Shown here: piece by piece, positions 1 to 8,373 of the stretch | How positions within the stretch are numbered: position 1 is the first letter of the stretch | Layout: every line of letters starts with the position of its first letter | Assembly: GCA_021775095.1 (NCBI GenBank) | Contig: JAJFII010000083.1 | Coordinates: forward strand, 1 to 64,000 | Source of the DNA: Rhodospirillales bacterium | Lineage (GTDB): Bacteria > Pseudomonadota > Alphaproteobacteria > Rhodospirillales > Casp-alpha2 | Length of the DNA stretch: 64,000 nt | Reading direction: 5' to 3' | Notes under the pieces: generated by a model | Told to the model about the DNA's origin: nothing | Seen by the model: only the letters and a program-made list of their open reading frames with translations | The model's database searches: none | Position numbers and translations under genes: made by a program

Positions 1-65
1 ATCACAAACAATACCCGGCCACCAATATTTAAATCTTCGAGATTATAGGGGTTTTTCTTCGCCAT
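1..65 (-). CDS. Partial CDS, N-terminus of an unidentified protein
   Basis: An ATG at 65 opens a minus-strand frame that runs off the left edge after 21 codons. It begins MAKKNPYNLEDLN and continues GGRVLFV. AAAGGT lies 8 nt upstream of the ATG as a plausible ribosome binding site. The GGRVLFV stretch looks like the first beta strand of a Rossmann fold, so a sugar oxidoreductase or methyltransferase is possible, but this is a guess from a fragment. It would be the next gene of the polysaccharide operon, 167 bp after the NeuB-like gene. Confidence 0.5.
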   Translation of the reverse strand, partial: MAKKNPYNLEDLNIGGRVLFV

Positions 66-231
66 TATTTAAGACCTTTAATAAGCGGGATCATTATTTT
101 TGCAGCAACGAACAGAATGCGAAATGTCGATTTATCATACCTATACACGAGAAATCGACAAATGCAAAATTATCCGAGTCCTCCGCTGCGTTTCTTTATT
201 CCGGGCGCGCTTTTATTCTTCGAATAGAGCC

Positions 232-1086
232 CTAACTAGCAGAGTTTTCGTCCCAATCCAGATGTTCGCGCAGTTTTTTGGCAATGGGAACTTCTGATTC
301 CATGTAACCGATCTTGCCGTCGCCGATGGCCTGTTCAATTTTCCGAACACCTCCGATTAAGGAGCGGAAACCGTTAGGTTCAATGGACGCCGCCTGATCA
401 GATCCATACATAGTTCTTCCCAAGGTGATGTGTCGCTCCAAAGACGACGCACCCATAGCAGCGGCACCGTAAGAAACGGCAAGTCCGGCTTCGTGACCAC
501 TATAACCCACATTGCAGTTAAAGCGATTTCGGAGGGTTGAAATACAGGCCAAATTGGCATCCTCGTCCTTCATCGGATAGGTCGAAATACAATGCATCAG
601 CTCGAACGGGCAGTCGGCGGCACGGAAGATGTCTACGGCCCGTTCGATATCCTGTTCCGTCGACATCCCCGTTGAGATAAAGGTGTGACGGCCTTCGCTT
701 GCAATAAGCCTTAATAGGTCTTGGTAGACGATCATTGCAGAAGCGACTTTGTTGTATTTGCAATCAAACTGCTGCAAAAACTTCTGGCTGTTTAGGTCCC
801 AAGCCGATGCAAACCACTCAATGCCCTTGGCCTGGCAGTATTTTTTAATTTCCGCATAGTCTTCGGCGTCAAATTCCAACCCTTGTTTTTGTTCGCGCTG
901 GGTCGTTCCCCACGGGCTTTCCCGCGGAGAATTCAACATTTCCTGCGTATAGACCAGATCCAGATCTCGTTTTTGAAATTTAACGGCATCTGCACCAGCA
1001 TCGACGGCCACGTCAATAAGTTTTTTTGCGATATCGAGATCGCCATTGTGATTAATCCCGATTTCCGCAATGATAAAAATAGACAT
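232..1086 (-). CDS. NeuB-family ulosonate synthase without SAF domain
   Basis: A 284-residue member of the NeuB / sialic acid synthase family, which condenses phosphoenolpyruvate with a sugar or sugar phosphate. The family start IAEIGINHNGD is at residues 6-16, followed by DAGADAVKFQKR. Later motifs FISTGMS and GYSGHEAGLAVS fit the TIM barrel. The protein ends after the barrel: the C-terminal antifreeze-like SAF domain of ordinary NeuB and LegI is absent, and family members with SAF are about 340-350 residues. The start is 2 bp after the stop of the SIS-HAD gene, so the two are probably translated together. It is a distinct paralogue of the legI gene at 13.8-14.9 kb. The acceptor substrate cannot be read from the sequence; a phosphorylated aldose is possible because a KdsC-type phosphatase domain lies next door. 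Confidence 0.88.
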   Translation of the reverse strand: MSIFIIAEIGINHNGDLDIAKKLIDVAVDAGADAVKFQKRDLDLVYTQEMLNSPRESPWGTTQREQKQGLEFDAEDYAEIKKYCQAKGIEWFASAWDLNSQKFLQQFDCKYNKVASAMIVYQDLLRLIASEGRHTFISTGMSTEQDIERAVDIFRAADCPFELMHCISTYPMKDEDANLACISTLRNRFNCNVGYSGHEAGLAVSYGAAAMGASSLERHITLGRTMYGSDQAASIEPNGFRSLIGGVRKIEQAIGDGKIGYMESEVPIAKKLREHLDWDENSAS

Positions 1087-1088
1087 AT

Positions 1089-2249
1089 TTAACCTTCCAG
1101 TTTTTCAATAATAATTTCACACAAACTCCGCACAGCTCCGTTTCCGCCGCATTCGGACACGACTAGGCTGGCAATTCTTTTAATTTTCGGATGGGCATCG
1201 GCGGGCGCGACCGAATATCCGACCAGCGTCATTGCACCCAAATCATTGAGGTCGTTACCCATATAGATAACCTCTGACGGTTCAATGTCATGGGTCGCCA
1301 GGTGAGTTTCGAGAAACTCTTTTTTGCTCGTACAGCCGCTGTAGACGGGGAGCCCCATTTTTTTTGCACGGGCGCTTACAACGGGATTTGTCTCCTGGGT
1401 CAATATGAACATTTCCAGACCATGGGTTTTCAACATATTTAAGCCCAGGCTATCTCTCCGGTCACATTGCACCGTTTCTGTACCGTCTTGTGCTGTATAA
1501 ACTTTGTTATCCGTGAAAACGCCGTCAAAATCGAAGACAATTAGTGCCGGAGGTGCAGGAATTGGCTTTGGTTTTGCAACGACTGTTTCACGCTGTAGGG
1601 GTTCACCGCAGGTCGGTGTCAACTCAAACATCTGGTGCTCAAGTTGGGCACACAAACTGTGATAAACGGGCAAATGATACTCTTGAATACGGTCCACTCG
1701 ATTTGCCGGTACCCGAATGCAAATATCACACAGTTCAGCAAGCTGACCGCCGGATTGCCCGGTCAGGCCAATTGTTGATAAACCCCGGGCCCTGGCCACC
1801 TTAACGGCCATCAGGACATTTTTTGAGTTTCCGGATGTGGAAATTGCAATCAGGACGTCGCCGGCCTTACCCAGTGCCTGCACCTGCTGGGCAAAAACCA
1901 CGGTTGGGTCCTGGTCATTTATGACAGCGGTCATAAGCGCATTGTGGCAGGTCAGGGATATCGCCGGAATTCCCTGTTGCAACTGGTTTGCGATCTTTTG
2001 ACCTTCGCCTGGATAGCTCATTTCCAAATCGCTGGTCTGGGCGGACGTGAGTTGCCGGCTCGATAAAAACCCTTTCATTAATTCGCCGGCAATGTGGTCG
2101 CTATCGGCGCTGCTTCCGCCATTGCCGCAGATCAGTATTTTGTTGCCGCGCTGAACGGCGTCGTACAAGGTTTGAACAGAGGATTCCAGTTGTGGGACGA
2201 CGTCCAGAAGCCTCGGATAGGCCTGGGTAATTTCATTTATATACTTCAA
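1089..2249 (-). CDS. Fused SIS phosphosugar isomerase and KdsC-like HAD phosphatase
   Basis: A 386-residue two-domain enzyme. Residues 1-205 are a GmhA/DiaA-type SIS domain with the phosphosugar loop CGNGGSSADSDH at 41-52 and a second loop ISTSGNSKNV near 136-145. A proline-rich linker (PKPIPAPP, near 227-234) leads to a HAD domain. That domain has the nucleophile motif FDFDGVFTD (Asp240 and Asp242) and a GNDLNDL motif IV near 342, as in KdsC and nonulosonate phosphatases. The SIS half suggests isomerisation of a ketose/aldose phosphate (heptose-type in GmhA); the HAD half suggests removal of phosphate from an ulosonate phosphate. With the adjacent NeuB-like synthase this would give isomerase, synthase and phosphatase steps of one route. 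I infer this from domains and position. The fusion is unusual, since the two activities are normally separate proteins. Confidence 0.85.
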   Translation of the reverse strand: MKYINEITQAYPRLLDVVPQLESSVQTLYDAVQRGNKILICGNGGSSADSDHIAGELMKGFLSSRQLTSAQTSDLEMSYPGEGQKIANQLQQGIPAISLTCHNALMTAVINDQDPTVVFAQQVQALGKAGDVLIAISTSGNSKNVLMAVKVARARGLSTIGLTGQSGGQLAELCDICIRVPANRVDRIQEYHLPVYHSLCAQLEHQMFELTPTCGEPLQRETVVAKPKPIPAPPALIVFDFDGVFTDNKVYTAQDGTETVQCDRRDSLGLNMLKTHGLEMFILTQETNPVVSARAKKMGLPVYSGCTSKKEFLETHLATHDIEPSEVIYMGNDLNDLGAMTLVGYSVAPADAHPKIKRIASLVVSECGGNGAVRSLCEIIIEKLEG

Positions 2250-2251
2250 TT

Positions 2252-4069
2252 TTAGCGCCGATTATTTGCGATGGATGCGACGTCCGAATGAAACGAAGAG
2301 TTCTGGATGGGATGGTCTGTTCGGCGGGACAAACCCATATCTTGGCGAATTATATCCCAGGGGACCGACCCGGACATATCGATGAAGCGAGACCATTTTT
2401 CTCTGGGAAACCGCCAGATGCCGTTTTCGATATCCTTTAAACGTGATATCAGTTCCGCTGATGAATGAACACAGGCACCGGGGAAATTTCGATAATCCAT
2501 AGCTTTCCATTGTTTGGGGGCATAATCAAAAACAAAGGAATTCAGGCCAAATTGAATGGCTTCGGCATTTAGAGTACTTCCGGGCGATAAAACGGTGTCA
2601 CACTTCAAGAAAAGATCATAGGAAGAACCCGCATAAAACTCAATATTGCTGGGCGAGTTTTCAACAAATTCCAGGATATCTGCATCAAATTCAGATTGGA
2701 CGGACTTTGTTTGCGGTTTGGTCGGTTTGTATTTTGTATTTATGTATAGAGTTCGGGACGGAAAGGCGAGAGCAACTTTGACCAGAGATTGGAGAATTTC
2801 ACGATGCAGGAAATGTGGACTTAAATAACAGGCGATGCCATTTTGGTTGGGATCTCTATTCATGAGTTCCAGGTATCGGTCCCTGGACACGCCAAAGGAT
2901 CCGATTGGCGTCACCTTCATTTTGGATGGCCAGTACTTTTTATAATAGGTTTCTGCCTGATAGCGACCCGCTACATAATAAATATCAAAATCAATATGAC
3001 GAAACTGATGAATGATTGAAGCAACCGAGGGAATTCCGTGCATAATTCCCATAGACACACTGTTTTTTCGCCTCAGTTCAACGGTACGAAGGCTATGTTC
3101 CGGGTTGTAATCGTCCTTGCTCCAAAAGTATTCAAAACGAAATCGATTGAACAGGGCCCGGTACATAATTCTGTTAAAAGGTAAGCCGACAAGACGTCTG
3201 AAAAAATCTGATGGCAAGCCACCAGCGTACCACAAAAGGGCATTAAAATCGAAAATAGCTTGGCCGACCGCAACAGTTCCATCCAAGAGGGAAAAACGGC
3301 CATCGGTGGCCAACGCAAAGGGACGCCCATCAATTTGGTTTCGATATTGTTTTTGGTCTGCGCGGTTTCGAAATACGACAAGGATATCGGAATTGCTATC
3401 GGAAACTTCATCCCACAAATAGTAGTTGGTTTTGTGGTATATAAAGTCACTGCCTAAGCGATATGAGGTTTCCTGTCTATAAAAAGGTCGAATGCGGATA
3501 ACTATGCTGAATATGGTGTAAAAAGCTGACAGCAGAAGTAAAAATAGGTTAGAGAAAATTGCCGGAACAGAGATTCGATGTGGCGTAATTTTAACGGGTC
3601 TAAAACGATAATTGAAAAAGTCGACGTCGAAGCGGTCCATACCCGAGATCTTTGCGCGAGCATGTGCATTGAGAATACCATAGATTAAATAGGCGGTGCG
3701 ATAACGGTTAAAGGCTGCATTTGAACAACTGTGTCGGTAGGCAGTCGAATAGGGTCCCAATTCGTCTGCCGTATTCGAGAATTGCATTCTGCTTTCGAGC
3801 CAGGGTTCACATTCCGCGAAAACATTTGTCGATCTTATTAAATCGCCAAAAAATGGATATTGGATTAATTCTCCGCGATCCTTCTCCAAATCCTGGACGT
3901 GACCCCGAAAATGTAAAAAGTCGACTAATTTTTGCAGAATCACACTTGTTCTGCCGAGCAATAGGGAACGGGTTTCAATGATACACACAGGTTGTTTTCG
4001 CAGAACACGCAACAACAAATAAAGAACATTAAGCTCTGTTAGGATAAAAAAAATGGGACGGTCTTTCAT
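2252..4069 (-). CDS. Putative glycosyltransferase-like polysaccharide protein (GT-B-like)
   Basis: A 605-residue protein I cannot place in a named family. A hydrophobic stretch near residues 170-190 (FSNLFLLLLSAFYTIFSIVI) could be a membrane anchor. The C-terminal third looks like a GT-B donor-binding half, with CYLSPHFLHREIL, then FLKCDTVLSPGSTLNAEAIQ, similar in layout to capsule and CDP-glycerol transferases. The gene sits 2 bp before the SIS-HAD gene and 187 bp after the next glycosyltransferase-like gene. It is visibly AT-richer than the legionaminic genes (judged by eye, not computed), which would fit separate acquisition. The role in polymer assembly is inferred from context. Confidence 0.7.
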   Translation of the reverse strand: MKDRPIFFILTELNVLYLLLRVLRKQPVCIIETRSLLLGRTSVILQKLVDFLHFRGHVQDLEKDRGELIQYPFFGDLIRSTNVFAECEPWLESRMQFSNTADELGPYSTAYRHSCSNAAFNRYRTAYLIYGILNAHARAKISGMDRFDVDFFNYRFRPVKITPHRISVPAIFSNLFLLLLSAFYTIFSIVIRIRPFYRQETSYRLGSDFIYHKTNYYLWDEVSDSNSDILVVFRNRADQKQYRNQIDGRPFALATDGRFSLLDGTVAVGQAIFDFNALLWYAGGLPSDFFRRLVGLPFNRIMYRALFNRFRFEYFWSKDDYNPEHSLRTVELRRKNSVSMGIMHGIPSVASIIHQFRHIDFDIYYVAGRYQAETYYKKYWPSKMKVTPIGSFGVSRDRYLELMNRDPNQNGIACYLSPHFLHREILQSLVKVALAFPSRTLYINTKYKPTKPQTKSVQSEFDADILEFVENSPSNIEFYAGSSYDLFLKCDTVLSPGSTLNAEAIQFGLNSFVFDYAPKQWKAMDYRNFPGACVHSSAELISRLKDIENGIWRFPREKWSRFIDMSGSVPWDIIRQDMGLSRRTDHPIQNSSFHSDVASIANNRR

Positions 4070-4233
4070 TATTCTGAATCTGTAGACTCTGGATTTGAGG
4101 GAGTAGTGTTTGGTCGATTTGCCGGGGATGATTTTATTTCTGTCGTGATTTTAGCGTTGCATGCTCTCTTCCCTGCGAAAATTAATGGTAAAGCAAATGG
4201 AATATTAAAGGTAACTATATTCCCACCGGTAAA

Positions 4234-4251
4234 CTATTTCGGCCGGAATAG
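4234..4251. repeat. 18-bp imperfect palindrome in intra-operon gap
   Basis: CTATTTCGGCCGGAATAG reads the same on both strands except for one position per arm. It lies 5 bp downstream of the stop of the 635-residue gene, at one edge of a 187-bp gap between two operon genes. It could form a short hairpin but has no T-run on the minus strand, so a terminator is not supported. The rest of the gap (4070-4256) holds nothing else I recognise. Confidence 0.35.
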
Positions 4252-4256
4252 AAGGT

Positions 4257-6164
4257 TTATACTCTCACCATGGCTTTCCAAAATGCCTGAGAAGCATTTT
4301 TTATATCCGAACGACTAGCCAAATACTGCAGTATTTCTTCGCGATTAATTGGTGTTTCATCAATGAGTGCCTGTTCCAGTTCCCCGGCATTTGCGTACAA
4401 GGGAACCTGTTTCAGGTACCCGGGTCGGTTCACACTCGGTTGTAACAACATGGCGTAAAAGGGCCGACCATAGGCCAAGGTTTCGACAATTGAGCTCGAA
4501 ACAATCGGACCGACCACGATGTCTGCCCACTCAAGATGTGGGATTAGTCCACTAGGCTGATGTATCATTTTCACATCAACACCAGATAGGTCTAAAACTT
4601 TCCGGTAGTAGCTGGAATTGAATTTCTCTCCAGGGTGAATTTTTACATGGATGTTTTCGTACCCTTGACGGTGAACAACACGAACTGTTTCCACGAGATT
4701 CCAGAAAATCAAACTGGACATATTCACATAGCCCTCGGTGTCCGAGGAATAAGGAAGAATAAGGGCGTTTTTCTTTTTTTCCCCTAAAGATTTTTGCTTG
4801 AGGGTTTCGCCGGTATCCAAATTATCCAGCGCCGGATAACCAATGCGCACGACTTTGTCGGCAATGCCGTAGTCTTCCGCATAGTGAGACATTTGCCCGC
4901 CCCAAATGAGTGACCGGGAAATCTTCGCAGGTATGCGTTTGCTGCCGGTCAGAGGTTCGTGGCGTACTGCCGATACGCGGGCACCGTGAGGCAGATAGTC
5001 GACCGGGATGCCCTTAAGATAGGCCAGATCAATGTACTCCTGTGTCCCGGGGTTCATATAATCGGATACAACAATTCGTTTTGGTTTTGCCGTATTTAAC
5101 AGTTTATCAATACTGCAGATGGCGCGCGCCGAGTGTTTTAATAACTCATAATCATCTAAAATCTTCGATTGCACGTATTGGCGCAGATACCGCTGTAACG
5201 CACTCACCGAAAGGGTGGCCCAATTTTTTTTTACGGCCTCAACGATGCCTAAAAGCTGATTTTTATTATGAGCATTTAATCTGACTTTTGGGAGGGTACA
5301 TAACGAAACATTCTTTGCCCATAATTTCTTCAGGAATCCCAAATTTTTCTTTTCCCGTTCCGCAATTAGAAGTGGCGATATGTTGCTGGCAGGGTCGAAG
5401 TGCGCCAGCAGGTTTTCCAGCATTAATCCGGTCGGCAGCAGAAGTATGCGCTCTTGGCGGTGGTTCATAATCCAATTCGACCGGAATAGGAATGCAATGC
5501 CGCTGGCGTAGATGGACCGAAGGTTTTCGCGAATCCAAGACCCAGTACCTGGTGTAGAAAACTTGTGAGGTCGATGGGTGAAATCCTGAGTGTAGGGAAA
5601 AGCCAATGAGGCCTGACCGGGGTCGTCAAAGCGGTTGATAAAGCGGGCATTCAGATCGGTCGCGGCACTGCTCAAAATATCAATTTTAATCTGGCCCGGA
5701 ATCAGGCCAAACTCCGTCCGAATATCATAAAGGACAACAGAAGTGGGTTTATAGGTTTCACATACCCATTTCGATGCTTTGGCAATTTGAAAAATCGACA
5801 GAAGAGCTAAGCTTGTTTCTCTGTTAAAAAGTCGGCCAATCGAAACGCCCTTAAACGCCGTAAGGTCCTGCCCCGTCCCGTCGTACATCCACTCATTAGC
5901 TTGTTCCAGTAAATCCTGACGAGCTGCGTCATTGATAACCTCTTCACACAAACAGGCATCTAAATGAACAACGTGTTCATCGCCTTTTAATAGGTCCTGT
6001 AAGAGTAACCAATCAGAAACGACAATAAGAACTGATCCGGGCGTGGTTTCTTCAGCGAATTTTATATAATGATCTTTATGAGATACAAACACGATTGTCT
6101 CATATGCCTTTAAATAACCGCATGGGATGATGAGCGGTGAAACCGATCCAGGTTCGTTCAGCAC
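4257..6164 (-). CDS. Putative GT-B-type surface polysaccharide transferase
   Basis: A 635-residue protein without signal peptide or clear membrane segment, read from a GTG start. Its C-terminal half has the layout of bacterial sialyl-, polysialyl- or glycerophosphotransferases: VKIHPGEKF (an HP motif), then WADIVVGPIVSSSIVETLAYG (a serine-rich motif followed by Glu and Gly). In bacterial sialyltransferases the HP motif and a Ser/Thr motif bind the CMP donor, so this is the best candidate in the operon for the enzyme that adds the CMP-nonulosonate. A third family motif (Asp/Glu-Asp/Glu-Gly) was not found, so the match is partial. The N-terminal half is unrecognised. The gene follows the acyltransferase by 11 bp. 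Confidence 0.68.
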   Translation of the reverse strand: MLNEPGSVSPLIIPCGYLKAYETIVFVSHKDHYIKFAEETTPGSVLIVVSDWLLLQDLLKGDEHVVHLDACLCEEVINDAARQDLLEQANEWMYDGTGQDLTAFKGVSIGRLFNRETSLALLSIFQIAKASKWVCETYKPTSVVLYDIRTEFGLIPGQIKIDILSSAATDLNARFINRFDDPGQASLAFPYTQDFTHRPHKFSTPGTGSWIRENLRSIYASGIAFLFRSNWIMNHRQERILLLPTGLMLENLLAHFDPASNISPLLIAEREKKNLGFLKKLWAKNVSLCTLPKVRLNAHNKNQLLGIVEAVKKNWATLSVSALQRYLRQYVQSKILDDYELLKHSARAICSIDKLLNTAKPKRIVVSDYMNPGTQEYIDLAYLKGIPVDYLPHGARVSAVRHEPLTGSKRIPAKISRSLIWGGQMSHYAEDYGIADKVVRIGYPALDNLDTGETLKQKSLGEKKKNALILPYSSDTEGYVNMSSLIFWNLVETVRVVHRQGYENIHVKIHPGEKFNSSYYRKVLDLSGVDVKMIHQPSGLIPHLEWADIVVGPIVSSSIVETLAYGRPFYAMLLQPSVNRPGYLKQVPLYANAGELEQALIDETPINREEILQYLASRSDIKNASQAFWKAMVRV

Positions 6165-6175
6165 GTTGGCAATAC

Positions 6176-6724
6176 CTAAGGAGATTTCGTAATTCGTCGC
6201 GCCGGGTTACCGGCAACAACCGTTCCGGATTCGACATCTGTGGTCACGATTGATCCGGCACCGACGACGGCATTCTCACCGACTGTAACACCAGGAAGCA
6301 ATATCGCGTTTGCGCCAATCCAAGCGCCCCTGCATATTTTGGTTTCGAGAGACGGATAATACCCCTGATGAATTATAGGTTGATTAGGATTCTCAAATTT
6401 GTGATTATTCACATAAATATGAATACCGCTGCCAAGTAACACATTATCTTCAATGATGATGTTTCCCTCAGGGGTTTCGTCAGCAAAAAACATGCAATTG
6501 GGCCGTACGACAACATTATTTCCGATAAAAATTTTTGATGGATTGGAGGCAAACGCATGCGGTCTAAATTCGCTGTTGTCACCAAATGCGCCAAACTTAT
6601 TTTTACAAAGCCTTGAGCCCAAACGTTTCGAGTAAAGTAACATATGTGTAACCGGTACATCTGGGCCAAGCCGATCACAAGTCAAATTCCAAATAAGTTT
6701 CTTTATCATATCGTTTCGGTACAA
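6176..6724 (-). CDS. Hexapeptide-repeat acyltransferase (sugar O-acetyltransferase)
   Basis: A 182-residue left-handed beta-helix acyltransferase of the NodL/LacA/WbbJ type. The C-terminal half carries the imperfect hexapeptide repeats, ending with [19 protein letters not shown] and [13 protein letters not shown], then [10 protein letters not shown], the usual end of this family. His412-type catalysis in the family uses a conserved His-Asn segment; here [12 protein letters not shown] is the corresponding loop. The likely job is O- or N-acetylation of a sugar in the glycan made by the operon. An alternative ATG at 6709 (MIKKLIWNL) is possible. A 123-bp gap separates it from hisH. Confidence 0.85.
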   Translation of the reverse strand: MYRNDMIKKLIWNLTCDRLGPDVPVTHMLLYSKRLGSRLCKNKFGAFGDNSEFRPHAFASNPSKIFIGNNVVVRPNCMFFADETPEGNIIIEDNVLLGSGIHIYVNNHKFENPNQPIIHQGYYPSLETKICRGAWIGANAILLPGVTVGENAVVGAGSIVTTDVESGTVVAGNPARRITKSP

Positions 6725-6847
6725 TTACGCTTGGTCAGGTGCATGACGGGTTGAGTTTTTCAGCGGTCTTTTATGTCTGTCAATCCTCGCCACATGAAAT
6801 ATTTGCAATGCGAACAACCGGCGAGAACCGGATCGGTTGGTTTGCAC

Positions 6848-7489
6848 TTAGATCGCTAAAAAATTACGGATTATATTTAACCCAGTTTCCCCACTTTTTT
6901 CCGGATGAAACTGGCACCCAACTATATTATTAAATTGGACAATCGCATTAATTTTGTGCCCACCATAACGGCAAAAGGAAAGGACGTGTTCCTTGTTTCG
7001 AGGTTCGGCATGGTACGAGTGCACAAAGTAAACAGACTTTTGAGCGGCTATGTTATTTAAAATCGCTCCGTCACTACAGCCATGATCAGGATACTCCATT
7101 TCGTTCCATCCAACATGGGGTACGCGCAGCGGTGTTCCATCGATACGGTGATGCGGAATACTCTTAACGCCGCCGGGTATCAGTGCTAAACCGTTGTGAT
7201 GACCAAATTCTTCACTGCGATCAAATAACAATTGCATACCTAGGCAAACACCCAGGAGAGGATGCTCCGTTGCAACAAATTCGAAAATGGGATCGACCAG
7301 CCCCTTCGTTCTCAAATTATCCATGGCCGCAGAAAATGCCCCGACACCCGGTAACAACAACCGATCGGCACGTTTCAATTTTTCCGGCTCGGACGTCAAC
7401 TCGACTTTTGCACCACAGTGTTCAAAGGCCGCCCTCAAACTTAGCAGGTTTCCTAGGCCATAGTCGATAATGGTTATCTGTGGCGTCAC
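6848..7489 (-). CDS. hisH: HisH-type glutamine amidotransferase of sugar amidination
   Basis: A 213-residue class I glutaminase of the HisH family. The catalytic triad is visible: Cys82 in GVCLGMQLL, and His195 and Glu197 in FHPEKSGETG. It releases ammonia from glutamine. Its stop side is the acyltransferase gene and its start overlaps the hisF stop by 4 bp, so the two subunits are made in a fixed ratio. The setting, next to a WbpG-type sugar amidotransferase and inside a nonulosonate operon, matches the HisH2/HisF2/WbpG group of Pseudomonas O-antigen clusters. I therefore read it as an ammonia supplier for sugar acetamidino formation, not as a histidine biosynthesis enzyme. The housekeeping hisH would be elsewhere. 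Confidence 0.92.
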   Translation of the reverse strand: MTPQITIIDYGLGNLLSLRAAFEHCGAKVELTSEPEKLKRADRLLLPGVGAFSAAMDNLRTKGLVDPIFEFVATEHPLLGVCLGMQLLFDRSEEFGHHNGLALIPGGVKSIPHHRIDGTPLRVPHVGWNEMEYPDHGCSDGAILNNIAAQKSVYFVHSYHAEPRNKEHVLSFCRYGGHKINAIVQFNNIVGCQFHPEKSGETGLNIIRNFLAI

Positions 7490-8247
7490 AATTCTCTCAA
7501 ATTAATTCCGTTGTTTGATACATCAGTTCGAATTTCGTCAATGCGCATTCGGTTAAAATGAAGGATATCCGCCATTGCAATCGCACTGGCACCTCCTTCT
7601 TTTACAGCGGCAACCAAATCGTCGACATTTCCCATGCCGCCACTGGCAATCACGGGCACGGAAACGGTATTAGTGACTTGTTCTACAAGTGGGATATCGA
7701 AACCCTTGCGTGTGCCTTCCTGATCGATTGACGTCAAGAGAATTTCGCCAGCACCCAGTTCTTCGCCCCGTTTCGCCCATTCAATGACATCCAGGCCGGT
7801 TCGTTCCCGTCCATTGTCCGTATAGACTTCCCAATATCCGCCGGGTTGTTTTTTTGCTTCTATTGACAGGACCACACACTGTGCGCCGAACTGCCTGGAT
7901 ATCTCTGTAACCAATTCGGGCCGTTTGGTTGCTTCCGTATTTATAGCAATTTTATCGGCACCTGAACGTAAAATTTCCTGGGCATTTTCAACAGATCTGA
8001 TGCCGCCGCCAACAGTAATGGGCACAAACACATCTTTGACGGCCTTTTGAATGATTTCGGTTAGGCTGTTGCGTTGATAGAGGCTGGCAACTGTATCCAT
8101 ATAAAGGAATTCATCTATTCCATCCTGATAATACTTCTTCGCATAGAAATTCGGATCGCCTATTACACGAAGACCTTCCAGGTGGGTACCCTTAATAATA
8201 TTAGGCCCCTTAATATCAAGGCGGGCAATGAGTCTTATATTGGTCAT
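7486..8247 (-). CDS. hisF: HisF-like barrel paralogue with altered active site
   Basis: A 253-residue (beta-alpha)8 barrel that aligns along its whole length with HisF. The first catalytic Asp is kept (Asp11 in ARLDIKG). The second, Asp130 in the canonical IDAKR segment, is Glu here (VVLSIEAKK). The substrate loop usually written DGRVVKG reads GPNIIKG. The phosphate-binding motifs TVGGGIRS and ASGGMGN are intact. Loss of the second catalytic Asp argues against imidazole glycerol phosphate synthesis and for a role as the ammonia tunnel between HisH and WbpG. It is located directly upstream of hisH with a 4-bp overlap, and 126 bp downstream of wbpG. Confidence 0.92.
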   Translation of the reverse strand: MTNIRLIARLDIKGPNIIKGTHLEGLRVIGDPNFYAKKYYQDGIDEFLYMDTVASLYQRNSLTEIIQKAVKDVFVPITVGGGIRSVENAQEILRSGADKIAINTEATKRPELVTEISRQFGAQCVVLSIEAKKQPGGYWEVYTDNGRERTGLDVIEWAKRGEELGAGEILLTSIDQEGTRKGFDIPLVEQVTNTVSVPVIASGGMGNVDDLVAAVKEGGASAIAMADILHFNRMRIDEIRTDVSNNGINLREL

Positions 8248-8373
8248 TTGAAATTAATCGCCAACGGGTTTGAAAATCGCAGGGCATTTTGACATGCGGT
8301 AAACCTCGAGGGTCTTACCTGCCTTTTATAGATGAGTAGTTTATTTTGACGGGATATGGGTGACCGGTAGGGC

